Source: Pleurodeles waltl
Taxonomy: Eukaryota > Chordata > Amphibia > Caudata > Salamandridae
Assembly (NCBI RefSeq): GCF_031143425.1
Contig: NC_090444.1
Coordinates: 57,159,533-57,223,532, forward strand
Length of the DNA stretch: 64,000 nucleotides
Reading direction: 5' to 3'
Notes under the pieces: generated by a model
Databases searched by the model: none
What the model was told of the DNA's origin: nothing
The model's input: only the letters and a program-made list of their open reading frames with translations
Shown here: positions 45,024 to 55,568 of the stretch, one piece after another
How the letters are laid out: the number at the start of each line of letters is the position of its first letter
Position numbering within the stretch: the first letter of the stretch is position 1
Made by a program: the position numbers and the translations under genes

Positions 45024-45904
45024 CAATGTGGAAGGAACAATATTCAATAGAAAAAACACCCGGTAGCTACAGTCTGTGCCACATGGACAGTATCGATTTA
45101 GTTCTGTACTTAAGATCATGCCAGTGTAGTGATAGATGCCAACTCGCCCTCTTCACTCTACCACTGTTGACTCATCATGCCTGGACTGCCATAGTCTCAA
45201 TTCCTACCTATTGTTGAATTGGAGACCTCCTCACTGATGTTCACCTCTCCTACAAATTCCTCATGCCATATCCCTCAACCTTAGACCCTGACTGGACATT
45301 CAATGGCTTTGGATCTCTCATGGGGTCAGTGAACTGTACATTGTATATCATCTGGTACAAAACTTGCCCGTGTAAATAAATTACAATAATCATATATGTG
45401 CTGTATTTTGGTGTGATCTATCAACTGTTTCTAATGTAATGTATGCATTGTAAGCTAGCTAGGACAATGACCACAGAACAAAAGGGCATGTGTGGTTTTC
45501 TGTCTGACAAAAAACCACACACATAGACCCAAACATGAGTAAGATGACTAATAGCATTGTGGACTATGGTAAAATGTCTGAGTCTTCAAAGCATGTGATA
45601 TACAGATACCATGCAAGTTCATATATGGCATGTGTGGTTCAGAACACAAGTGTCTGGAAGTATCCAGTACAACATTGATGTGACAAACAAAATAGTCATA
45701 TGTAAGACTGTGAGGGGCAGCAGTTTGTGTGCCAGTTTCGATTCCCCAAATGAGGTGGAGTGGAATGTGCTAAACCTTTCAAGAATCAGTGTTACAGAAT
45801 ATAGTAAAAACATTAGATGTTTCATGATTACCGGTCTTAAAATGTATATGCATACACAAACTGAGTGCCAGGAACTGCGCTGAAAAGTGTATTCAGTAGC
45901 TGAT
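45024..45904. other. Unassigned stretch
   Basis: No gene. An inverted repeat TGTGTGGTTTT / AAAACCACACA lies at about 45490-45525. Confidence 0.4.
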
Positions 45905-46093
45905 GATCATCGCCTGCTCGATGCCTCACAATCTTGCTTTGCGAGGCCAGGTGCCTTTTCTGCAGGAGGATGGTCCAGATGGCGGTGTTGTGGCAGCTGT
46001 GGAGCCTCTGGAGCCTGTGGACAGTGATGAGGAGGAAGCTGAGGAAGAAGACATAGATAACAGGGAGTCAGTCATACAGCAATATTTCCAGTG
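45905..46093 (+). pseudogene. Harbinger nuclease C-terminus, copy 3
   Basis: MIIACSMPHNLALRGQVPFL followed by QEDG and an acidic tail (DSDEEEAEEEDIDN) ending QQYFQ and TGA at 46092. It aligns with the tail of the nuclease at 23150-23322 and the relic at 51285-51470. The catalytic region is absent. Confidence 0.75.
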
Positions 46094-46559
46094 ACACACA
46101 GGTGAGAACATTTTATTTTACTGCTACATTCACTTTCACACTTCTACCTCTATCCTGTCTGTCATTTAGTAGCAGTATTTGGTAACTGAGTTGTACCTTT
46201 CCATTACGGTTTCACAGGTGTCGTTACCAACGTGTGTCATCTGCTTGCATCCTTCATGGACTTGTGATGTGTGACATAGGTATGTTGGCTTTACAATTGA
46301 AAACGCATTTTGACACTGTCATTAATAATACAAATTTAACAAATCACAGACTGACTCCAGATTGTTTTGTGCTTCAAGGGTGTTTATTTAAGTGCTAAAA
46401 AATGGAGGGGGGCTGTAAAAAGGTGATGGGGGATGGTAGAGGAATGTCTATGGCAGAGTTCAGTCTATTGGTCACACAGGTGCACTGCCCATATGGGCAT
46501 AGGAAGTGAAGCTAGGGCAGTTTAAGTATGGACAGGGTAACAAAGTGGGACAGTGGGAG

Positions 46560-47120
46560 GACAATCAGGGTGGTCTAATTTCCTGGCAGGGGTCTTGCCA
46601 TCTTGCTCTGTCCTGTTCCTGAATCTCAGGGACTGCTTGCGGGGTGGTTGTCCGTCTGCAGGGGGTGGGGTGCTGGTGTGGTGGTCTTGTGGCGGGGCGT
46701 CCTGTCAACTAGCGCCGGCGGAGGTGGTGGGCAGTTCATCATCCAGGCTAGTGTCAGGCACCCTTTGGAGTGCCACGGTGTCCCTCATGGTCTTCTGTAT
46801 GTCCTTCAGCACCACTACGATGGTGCCCAGGGCGGAGCTGATGGTTCTGAGCTCCTCCCTGAACCCCAAATACTTCTCCTCCTGCAGGCGCTGGGTCTCC
46901 TGAAACTTGTCCAGGATCATCGGCATCGTCTCCTGGGAGTGGTGGTATGCTCCCATGATGGAGGAGAGGGCCTCGTGGAGAGTGGGTTCCCTTGGCCTGT
47001 CCGCTCCCTGTCGCACAGCAGCCCTCCCAGTTTCCCTGTGTTCCTGTGCCTTCGTCCCCTGGACCGTGTGCCCACTACCACTGCCCCCAGGTCCCTGTTG
47101 TTGTTGGGGTGTGTGATAGC
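46560..47120 (-). pseudogene. Harbinger SANT-A gene, exon 2 remnant, copy 3
   Basis: Minus strand: TLHEALSSIMGAYHHSQETM, PMILDKFQETQRLQEEKYLG, FREELRTISSALGTIVVVLK, then DDELPTTSAGAS and a stop. This is the helical C-terminal block shared with copies 1 and 2. Compared with them the acidic first part of the exon and its acceptor are deleted, so the intron runs straight into the middle of the exon near 47110. Confidence 0.75.
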
Positions 47121-47163
47121 ATGCAGGTAGGGTGGGGGATATGATAGTTAAGATGTGACTTAC

Positions 47164-47542
47164 CAGTGTCCATTCCTCCACCGACTCCTCCGAGGCCCTC
47201 TGGATGCATGATGGTCAAGACTTGCTCCTCCCATGTTGTTAGTTGTGGGGGAGGAGGTGGGGGTCCGCCGCCAGTCAGCTGTACCGCGATGTTGTGCCTG
47301 GAGACCACTAAACGCACCTTCCCCTGTAGGTCTTTCCACCTCTTCCTGATGTCCTCCTGATTTCTTGGATGCTGTCCCACAGCGTTGACCCTGTCCACGA
47401 TTCTGCGCCATAGCTCCATCTTCCTGGCTATGGAGGTGTGCTGCACCTGTGAGCCAAATAGCTGTGGCTCTACCCGTAGGATTTCCTCCACCATGACCCT
47501 GAGCTCCTCCTCAGAAAACCGGGGGTGTCTTTGGCATGACAT
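47164..47542 (-). pseudogene. Harbinger SANT-A exon 1, copy 3, open Myb/SANT domain
   Basis: From ATG 47542-47540: HPRFSEEELRVMVEEILRVE, PQLFGSQVQHTSIARKMELW, RRIVDRVNAVGQHPRNQEDI, RKRWKDLQGKVRLVVSRHNI, then PQLTTWEEQVLTIMHPEGL. The exon is fully open and ends at a good donor GTAAGT (47163-47158). This is the only undamaged Myb_DNA-bind_5-type domain in the window and the best reference for the family: conserved Trp in RKMELW and KRW, and the VNAVG turn. In Harbinger systems this domain binds the ends. Exon 2 is damaged, so the gene as a whole is not intact. Confidence 0.8.
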
Positions 47543-48169
47543 GGGGTGGTGTGGGTGATGTGTGGGGTGGTGTAAGTGTTGATGTGTGAGGTGATGTGTA
47601 GTGGTGTGTGGTGTTTTGTGCTTGGAATATTGTATGGGTGATGGTTTTGTGTGCCTCTGTGTGGTGGGGTTCTCACTTGCTGTGCTCTCTGTCTCTCGGC
47701 TTCCTCAAAATTTCTGGTCGTAGGGGTTTGTGGGTGATGTGGGTGTGTGTTTTATATTGAGTTGGGTGTGTGGGAGTGGTGTTTGTATGTGTATCAGGTG
47801 TGTGTATTTGGAATTGCCCAATGTGGCGGTGTTTTGGAGATGAGTGTGTATTTTGAGTGCGTCGGTGTGTACCGCCAATGGAATACCGCGGTTGAAAGAC
47901 CGCCGCGTGGATTCGTGGGTCGTGATAGCATGGGCGTGTTTCTGTTGGCGTGACGGTGGAGGAATTGTTTCGCCAGTTTATCACTGACCTTTGGTGTGGC
48001 GGACTTGTGTGGGTGTCTGAATTTCAGCGGATTCCGAGATGTGGGTCATAATAGCTGTGGCGGAATTCCGCGGCCATGGCGGTGTATTGGCGGTCTTCTG
48101 CACAGCGGTAAGCGGCTTTTACCGCCAATGTTGTAATGACCCCCTATGTCTGAAATCTGCCCTAAATTT

Positions 48170-48671
48170 AGGTCAACCCTGAAAGGAAGAAGAGGTGTGC
48201 TTTTAGGTAACTTCAATAAATATCACAACAAGATTACAATGTCCCCACAATTCAGAGCCATAAAGGGTGGTACTGCACTCTTGGGCCCTATAGATTTCCA
48301 GAACTGGTGATATAAGGTAAGAGGATGCTTTACATGCAAATCTGGGAATAGACTCAGCTGTATGCTTGAGCGACAGAATGCATTTTTCTATCTGCGCTGA
48401 CAATCTCACTTTTAAATAATCAAGTTCTGAGACCCTATCCAATTTTACTCCATCTAGGGCCACATCCCTTTGAAGTCCTTGCTGTGTATAAATAGCATGT
48501 ATTATATTTTAGACTTCTTTATTTCAAGGCCATGGTCCTTACAAAATTGGTTAAACGTCCCCAAAAGCACTTTGAGAACCACAGCCGTTTTAGATAAAAG
48601 AAGTGTTTTGGTTGCGAATAGCAAACATGGTACTTAAAAACCAGCTATCTTGGTTAATAATAATAATTAAG
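48170..48671 (-). pseudogene. LINE reverse transcriptase, 3' part (split by Harbinger)
   Basis: Minus strand. A degenerate LLFA..TLLLSKTAVVLKVL block near 48620-48560 corresponds to the catalytic FADD region (the two Asp codons are lost). Then come a GLEIKKSKI block and, in the frame from 48463, LDGVKLDRVSELDYLKVRLS and CSTTLYGSELWG, typical of the region after RT in non-LTR retrotransposons. It continues the RT piece at 55569-56520; the Harbinger element lies between them. Confidence 0.7.
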
Positions 48672-49252
48672 GCCTTCATTACAACCGTGGTGGTAAATGC
48701 TGCCTACCGCCGTGCTGATGGCCGCCAACATACTGTGGCCATGACAGTAGTCTGCTACGGGTACTATGACCCACACTGAGAAATCTGCCACTATACAGAC
48801 ACCCACACAAGTCCGCCAGACCAAAGGTCATTGATAAACTGGCGATAGCAAAACCCACACCGTTATGTCGACAGGAGTACGCCAATAGTATCACGACCCT
48901 CGAGTCATCGCGGTGGTCTTTCAACTGCGGTAAACCATTGGCGGTACACACTGCCATGTTCAAAATACACACACACTAATAAATCTACACCACATTAGGC
49001 AATTCAAGATACACACACCTGACACACATACACACACCACACCCACACACCCAAACCACTATAAAACACACACCTACATTACCCACAACCCTTTCCGCAA
49101 AAAAAAGATTGCTAACTGAGAGAGACACAAGCCAGGAGCACCCACTCAATCAGAGGCACAGAACACAATTTCCCATCCACCATCCACGCACCTCACACCA
49201 CACACCCCAACACAACACCCCACACCCTCACACACATACTCAGACCACAACC

Positions 49253-49631
49253 ATGGCACACCAAAGACACCCCAGGTTTTCAGAGGAGGAGCTAGGGGTC
49301 ATGGTGGAGGAACTTAACTGGTTAGAGACACAACTATTCGGATCACAGGTGCAGCAGATGTCCATTGCAAGGAAGATGGAGTTATGGTAGAGAATCGTGG
49401 ACAGGGTCAACGCCGTGGGACAGCTCCCCAGAACAAGGGATGACATCAGGAAGAGGTGGAACGACCTATGGGGGAAGGTGCGTTCCGTGGTTGCAAGACA
49501 CCAGATAGCAGTACAGAGGACTGGCGGTGGCCCCCCACCTCCTTTCTCACAACTAACAACATGGGAGGAGCAAGTCTTGGCGATCATGCACCCTGAGGGC
49601 CTCGCAAGAGTAGCAAGAGGACTGGACTCTG
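49253..49631 (+). pseudogene. Harbinger SANT-A gene, exon 1, copy 2
   Basis: ATG 49253-49255 then HPRFSEEELGVMVEELNWLE, TQLFGSQVQQMSIARKMELW, a TAG stop at 49388-49390, and RIVDRVNAVGQLPRTRDDIR, KRWNDLWGKVRSVVARHQIA, QLTTWEEQVLAIMHPEGLA, ending at donor GTAAGT (49632). Apart from the single stop the Myb_DNA-bind_5-type domain is complete. The stop is at the codon right after the conserved Trp, the same place as the TGA of copy 1. Confidence 0.8.
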
Positions 49632-49974
49632 GTAAGTCAAATTTTTACTACTTCACCCCCCAACCTGCATGCCATCACAAACTCCTACCCCTACCCTCAC
49701 ACCCATCACTCCAACACCTCACATGTACCCCACCATCACAACCCGCCCATCCCAATACCAAGCCCTGCGTGCAACACCAAAGCATTGACCCCAAACACAG
49801 ACCTGCATGGACACCCATCACCACAGCATGCCTATTACAGAGGCTTACCCAGCCCACAAAATCACCACTCACACAAGGCCAAACTGACAGGGAAATCACA
49901 ACCCTACAGGGAAACACATCCATTGACAAGATGGCACACGCAGATACATTAACGCTGCATTTGCATCCCCACAG

Positions 49975-50750
49975 GACCCCTACTCAACGTCACTGAAGAG
50001 GAGGTGCCAGCTAGATCCAGTCCCCCTCTGAAGAGGCCCACAGTGACAACAGCAGCTCTGGATGCCTGGATCAGGATGACCAACCTGACCCATCAGTAAC
50101 CTCTGGACAGTCGGTTCACCTGCCACAGTCCCATTCCACCACAGATCCTCCACCCTCAGGAAACACCAGCACAGCACCCACCCAGTGGGCCCATCCCTCT
50201 GTCCCCAGGACACGTCAATCAGCAGTGTGTCCACCACTACAGAGACCCCAGGCAATACCACAAACCCAAGACAATCAGGGACCTGGGGTCAGTGGCGGTG
50301 GGCACACGGTTCAGGGGACAGAGGCACTGGACAAGAGGGAAGCTGGGAGGACTGGTATGCGACAGGGGAAGGACAGGCCCAGGAACCTACTATCTACAAG
50401 GCACTCTCCAACATCCTGGGAACATACCACCATTCCCAGGAGACCATGGGCCAGATATTGCCAAGCTGCAGAAGACCCAGCGGCTGCAGGAGGGACAGTA
50501 CTTGGGGATCAGGGATGACCTAACAAACATTTATGCCATCCTGGTCACCATTGCAGGGGTGCTGGCTGACATGGGCAATACCATGAGGGAGGCAGTGGCA
50601 CAACAACGGACCCCTGACACTAGCCAAACAGATGAACAGCCTTCCACCTCTGCCGGCGCTAGTGGACAGGAGGCCCTGCCACAGGACCAACAGGCCACCA
50701 GCACCACACCCCCTGCAGAAGGAGAACCACCCCGCAGATGGTCCCTGTGA
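49975..50750 (+). pseudogene. Harbinger SANT-A gene, exon 2, copy 2
   Basis: Starts after acceptor CCCCACAG (49974). The acidic first part reads PLLNVTEEEVPARSSPPLKR and TTAALDAWIR. Frame changes follow, and the C-terminal helical block is in the frame 50292-50750: IAKLQKTQRLQEGQYLGIRD, DLTNIYAILVTIAGVLADMG, NTMREAVAQQRTPDTSQTDE and the tail GQEALPQDQQATSTTPPAEG to TGA 50748-50750. The C-terminal half aligns with copies 1 and 3. Confidence 0.75.
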
Positions 50751-51284
50751 TCCAGGCAGAAGCCATAGAACATTGCCAAGACCTCCCCCAGGAAATAAGA
50801 CTCTCTTGATTGTCACCCTTCTGTCCCACTCTGTCACCCTGTCCACCTTGAACTGCCATAGCTCCACTTCCCATGCCCCCTTGGACAATGCACCTGTGAT
50901 ACCAAGAGACTGGATTCTACCCTGGACTTTCCTCCACCATCAGCCCAGCCCATTGCACATCTCCCTCTACTTAAGAGCACTTAAATAAACACCCTTGTAA
51001 CAAATTCAAATCTGGAGTTTGTCAAATGATTCACAAATGTATTAGTAAAACATTTTCAAAGCATTGCAAATCAAATGTAGAGTGAAATATATTTTAAAAT
51101 GACATTTGGATGGGCAGCAGTACACATAGCAGGAGTCAGAGTGGGGCACAGGGATCTGAAAATAGAGATGCCGAAGGGTACAGTCAGTGGCCATAGACAT
51201 AGGGTAAGAGGCTGCATTGTACAATTTGGAACAGATAACAGAAATGTAAAGTGAATGTACAATGTCTTACCTGTGTGTCACTGG
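50751..51284. other. Convergent 3' regions in Harbinger copy 2
   Basis: Non-coding space between the SANT-A stop and the nuclease relic, with AATAAA near 50985, a plausible SANT-A polyadenylation signal. Confidence 0.5.
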
Positions 51285-51470
51285 AAGTACTGCTATATTA
51301 TGTTGCTTCTCTTGTCAACATCTTCTTCCTCTGCCTCCTCTTCCTCACAGTCCACAGGCTCCACCGCTGCCACAAGACCATCTCCAGGCACATCCTCCTG
51401 CAGAAAAGGCACCTGACGTCTCAAGGCCAGGTTGTGCAATGATGATCTGGCACACCTTCTTGGGTGGCAG
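51285..51470 (-). pseudogene. Harbinger nuclease C-terminal relic, copy 2
   Basis: Read on the minus strand, this matches the VPFLQED-plus-acidic-tail end of the nucleases at 23.2 kb and 46 kb, with frame changes. Upstream of it the sequence jumps to SANT-B exon 2, so a deletion has removed the catalytic part together with the divergent promoter and SANT-B exon 1. Confidence 0.65.
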
Positions 51471-51579
51471 TTCGGTCTAGTCTGTTCTCATGGGGAACAG
51501 GGTCAAGACTGATTTGCATATGGCTGGATCCAAACTGGAATGGCATGAGTAGCAGAAAAACAATGGATTTAGGCCCAGA

Positions 51580-51744
51580 TCTCTGTACTGGGGGCAAAGG
51601 AGATGGCAGGGGCCCAGCTGGGGCTGGCCTCCCAACAAGGAAGTGGTGCCCGTCGCACCTTCACCCCCCTGATGTTCTGCATCCTAGCGGTGGCCTATCC
51701 AGAGTTGGATGGGTGCTTGAAGGCATCACAGCAGCCACAAGGGT
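51580..51744 (+). pseudogene. Harbinger SANT-B gene, exon 2 remnant, copy 2
   Basis: One frame reads AGAQLGLASQQGSGARRTFT, PLMFCILAVAYPELDGCLKA and SQQPQG, matching the end of exon 2 in copy 1, and ends at donor GTGAGT (51745). The Myb helices upstream are deleted. Confidence 0.7.
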
Positions 51745-52126
51745 GTGAGTACAGAATCTGATTCCTGACTTTGTGCGCATTAAGAGTTACCTGGGTAGTG
51801 TCCATGGGTGCCCCTGGGCCAGGGCGAACATGACAGGGTAGGTCCGTTGTTAGGCAGGCTCTGAAGCACACCTACCCCAATAGTGTTAGTGGGCCTCTAC
51901 TACTGGGCAGGGTCCAGTGGGTTTCCGGGGTGCAGCTGATGGCGTTAGGCATTGTATCCCATGGACTGGTGCCTATCTTAGTAACTAGTTGGACATGGCC
52001 TAGTGCATAGGGCTGCTCCCTGTGTGTTGTGTACGCCAACGGTAGTGGTGTTGCTGGCACTGACCAAGTGCATCCTCTGTCTCTCCCCCCCTGTTTGTTT
52101 TGTCACCCTGTACTTATGTGCATTAG

Positions 52127-54006
52127 CATAATCTGGAGGAGGAGCAGAGGCACCAGCGATGGAGGGAGCTGCATCCCACATGGTCCTGGAGGCCGAATCC
52201 ACCGAGGGTGAGGGCAACAGTGGGACGGAGGGCGAGGGGGGCACAACGACGGGGACAGAAGGGAAGACCACAGACAGTGACTCCTCCTCCGATGGTAGCT
52301 CCCAGACGGTGGCGGACACCTCTGTGCCCACCCAGTCAACAGGTATAGCCGCCACACCCCCACCAGCACCGCCCTCCCAGCTGCCCCTCAGCATGTTTTC
52401 TGTGCCCACTCACCCAGGAGGGTGGGCATCTCCTTCGCCCCAGGCACCTCAGGCCCTGACCCAGCCAGCCCTGCTGCCCTCAGTGAGGAGGCTATTAACC
52501 TCCTGAGATCTCTCACTATTGGGCAGTCAACCATTATGAATGCCATCCAGGGTGTCGAGAGGCATTTGCAACAAAAAAATGCATACCTGGAGGGCATTCA
52601 CTCTGGGGTGGCAGCCCAACAGAGAGCATTTCAGGCTCTGGCTTCAGCAATGATGGCAGCCATTGTCCCTGTCACTAGCCTCCCCCCTCCAACTTCCTCT
52701 ACCCAGTCCCAATCCCCCTCAACCCCAGCCTATCCCAAGCACACCTTCAGACCAGCATTCACCCAAATCGAAACACAGAAGTGGCTCAGGCAAACACAAG
52801 CACCACACATCATCCCACCGGCACTCACACAAGCACCATATCCATGCAGACACACCAACATCCACTGCCTCCACTGTGTCCCCCTCCTCCTCCTCGTCCA
52901 CCTCCCTCCCAGTATCGTCTCCCTTCACACCTGCATGCACTACATCCTCATCCACTACCTCCATCACCAGCACGCCCATCACTACTCACCCCTCAGTGAC
53001 AGTCACCACCCCCACAACCATGCACATGTCCCCTGTGTCCTCTCCCAGTGTGTCTGGGACCCCTCCTCCCAAAGTACAGAAATGCAAGCACCCACCCACC
53101 CAACAGCCATCCACTTCACAACAGCATCCAGCCCATGCACCTTCACCCAAACTCAGCAGACAGACACCTCCTACACCACTCCCTCTTCCTCCACTCCCAA
53201 ACCCTGTCCCTCATCCCTCCCCAGTGTGTATAAGAAGCTTTTCCTGGCAAACATTGACCTGTTCCCTACCCCTCGACCCCCGTCATTCCCTTCGGGCCAG
53301 GGTGTCCAGAACCCAGGCCAGCACCTCAGCCACCAAGTTGCCGTCCGCTGTGGTACTTGCTACTCCCAGAGGCTCAAAGGGGGCACCCGTCAGGACAGCT
53401 AGAGTGCCACTGCAAAGGACCAAACCATTCCACCACCTGCTGAGGTGAAGAAGGGGACAGCATGCAGCAAGGGCAAGGAGCACGACCCACCCAGCAAAGC
53501 CTCCTCCAAAACGCCAGCTGACAGAGCCAAGGTCAAAACAGCATCTGCCAAGGTGAGGAAGGGGCAGAAAACCGAAGGCAAGGCACTTCAGCCGACGGAG
53601 GCTTCAGGTGAGGGCCTGGTGCCCACCAGCAGATCCACCAGCCCGACACCTGCACCGCGTGCAGCACCGCCAGCAGCCCCACAGTAGGCTCTGCCGAAAG
53701 CACTGCCTCCTGCACCACCACCTGCACTGCCGCTGCCTCCGCTACTTTCAGCAGCAGCATCGCCAGTGGCCAGCCGTCCGAGGTTGCAGGAGAAGGGCTG
53801 GAGCCTCCCTCCACCACTGGCAGCACCGCCACCTGCTCCACAGCTAGCACTGCCAGCAGCCCCGCCGCAAGCACTGCCACCTGCATTGATGATAGTAGGA
53901 CCACTACCAGCACCAGCAGCCCCAGTGGGTGGCCCTCTGAGGCTGAAGGAGACGGGCTGGGGCCTACCACCACCAGTGGCAGCACCCCCACCAGCACTAC
54001 CACCAC
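52127..54006 (+). pseudogene. Harbinger SANT-B gene, last exon(s), copy 2
   Basis: After an AG acceptor (52125-52126) an acidic Ser/Thr/Glu linker (EAESTEGEGNSGTEGEGG, SDSSSDGSSQTVADTSV) is in one frame. From 52418 VGISFAPGTSGPDPASPAAL, LLRSLTIGQSTIMNAIQG and LEGIHSGVAAQQRAFQALAS are in another. A further frame change near 52700-52740 leads to the Ser/Thr/Pro/His-rich tail (KHKHHTSSHRHSHKHH...) and then Lys-rich and Ala/Pro-rich low-complexity sequence to about 54006. The first frame change is shared with copy 1. Function beyond membership of the SANT-B gene is unknown. Confidence 0.65.
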
Positions 54007-54154
54007 TTAGCAGCCTTAGAGACCGCAGGATGGAGTCTAGCCCTGCCTCCATGAACTATCATGCTACCTGTTCCCTGCAAATCTCGTACCTCAGACATCC
54101 AGGTGAGGGAATGTGAACTGGCACACCCCAAGTGCTGCATCACTGATCACAAAA

Positions 54155-54483
54155 CACCCTCCAGAACCAGTGGAGAAAGGCACCCACTCACCCTATTCTT
54201 GGCAGGATAAAGCAGACTGGGCACAAAGCCCCCTCCAGAACCGGGGGAGAAATGCATCCACTCACTCTATCCTTGGCAGGATGAAGCACTCTGAGCACAA
54301 GGCCCCCTCCAGAACCAGTGGAGAAAGGCATCCACTCACCCTATCCTTGGCAGGATGAAGCCCTCTGGGTACAAAGCCCCCTCCAGAACCGGTGGAGAAA
54401 GGCATCCACTCGCCCTATCCTTGGCAGGATGAAGCACACAGGGCACAAGGCCCCCTCCAGAACCAGTGGAAGAAGGCATCCAC
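54155..54483 (+). repeat. 74-bp minisatellite in the SANT-B 3' region
   Basis: Four full units and a partial fifth, starting near 54158, 54231, 54305, 54379 and 54452, on CCCTCCAGAACCAGTGGAGA and CTTGGCAGGATGAAGC blocks. Copy 1 has a single equivalent near 19480-19500. Confidence 0.85.
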
Positions 54484-54735
54484 TAGAGAGACTGTGGCTT
54501 TGCACTCCCCAGGGCCAAGCAGTGGGCAAACCACCCACTTGAGAGACTGTGGCCTTGCACTCCCCAGGACCAAGCAGTGGGCATACCACCCACTTGAGAA
54601 ACTGTGGCTTTGAACTCCCCAGGACCAAGCAGTGGGCACACCACCCACTAGAGAGACTGTGGCTTTCACTCTCCCGGACCAAGCAGTGGGCAAACCTTCC
54701 ACTAGAGTGACTTGAGAAACTGTGGCTTTGCACTC
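54484..54735 (+). repeat. 57-bp minisatellite in the SANT-B 3' region
   Basis: About four and a half units on AGAGACTGTGGCTTTGCACT and CAAGCAGTGGGCAAACCACC blocks, directly after the 74-bp array. Copy 1 has one equivalent near 19520-19545. Confidence 0.85.
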
Positions 54736-55565
54736 CCAGGACATCACTGAGGGCATGATGCCCCCTCCAGGAGCAGTGGCGTAGTACCATCTTCCGGCTG
54801 AGGTGCCCCCCCCTTCCCCATCCCTCTGAGGTGCCTGTGTGTTTTCAACCTGAAGCCCCTGCAGTGTTCTCTCTGTATTGAGGCAAGAGTCAAGTGTGGG
54901 CTTGGCCCATGATTTTTGGCCCAGTGGCCCATGAACATTTGTGAAGGACTATGTATGGCCTTCTGTTGTATTGTATATATTTTGTAAATACTGCTTTTCA
55001 AATTGTAAAGTATATCTGCCTATTTCTAAAATAGCAATGAATGATTTGCAAATGTAATGTTTCTACATGTGTTTGGGGGTTGGGGGGTTGCATGTTGTGT
55101 GTGTGCCATTCTCTTTTTCCTCCCACCTCCCATGTGTACTAGGTGCAGTACTCACCATGGTCGTCGCCGCTGTCTCTGGTGTTCCTGGTAGATGAGGAGG
55201 TAGACCAGCACTGGCAGGACCTGTAACTCGGGCTCCATGGCGTCCTGGTTCTTGGTTGAGTGTCGAAAGGTGAGTGGTTTCCCTTCCAAACACTGTTTCC
55301 ACCTTGCTTTTGATGGCGTTGGTACTGCCCCGGAAAATAGGGAGGATAGGCCTCTTGTAATACAGTGGGCGGAACCTTGTCTTCCGTCTGGCTGTTGGCG
55401 GTTACTGCTGCGTGTTTGTTGAGACCATCATGGCGGTCGGAGTGTTAAAGTGGCTGTCTGTGTTGGCGGTTTCCGCCGTGGTCGTGATCCCATTTTGTTT
55501 ACCGCCAGCCTGTTGGCGGTGTTACTGCTGCTTTAACACCGACCGCCAGGGTTGTAATGGGGGCC
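54736..55565. other. Right non-coding end of Harbinger copy 2
   Basis: No gene. The last 250 bp align (inverted) with 18658-18890 of copy 1, including GCCAACAGGCTGGCGGTAA-type blocks, defining the family's SANT-B-side terminus. Confidence 0.6.
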
Positions 55566-55568
55566 TAA

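Larger units (their letters stand above)
45905..48144 (-). mobile_element. Three-gene Harbinger family, copy 3 (truncated)
   Basis: Its right end, read inward GGGGGTCATTACAACATTGG (48144 down), and about 250 bp of sub-terminal sequence align with the outer ends of the copies at 29886 and 48672. It retains SANT-A (minus) and the last part of the nuclease (plus), in the same convergent order. SANT-B and most of the nuclease are gone, so the left boundary at 45905 is approximate. Confidence 0.7.
48672..55565 (+). mobile_element. Three-gene PIF/Harbinger transposon, copy 2
   Basis: 6894 bp with ends GGCCTTCATTACAACCGTGG and, read inward, GGCCCCCATTACAACCCTGG, flanked by TAA (48669-48671 and 55566-55568), the classic Harbinger target. 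Order: SANT-A (plus), nuclease relic (minus), SANT-B (plus), the same as copy 1 read on the opposite strand. The host sequence on both sides is one LINE. Its nuclease is nearly deleted, so it would depend on other copies. Confidence 0.85.

Noticed and set aside
54113..54613. Overlapping repetitive frames in the 74-bp and 57-bp arrays
   Set aside because: Produced by the minisatellite units; multiple frames are equally open.
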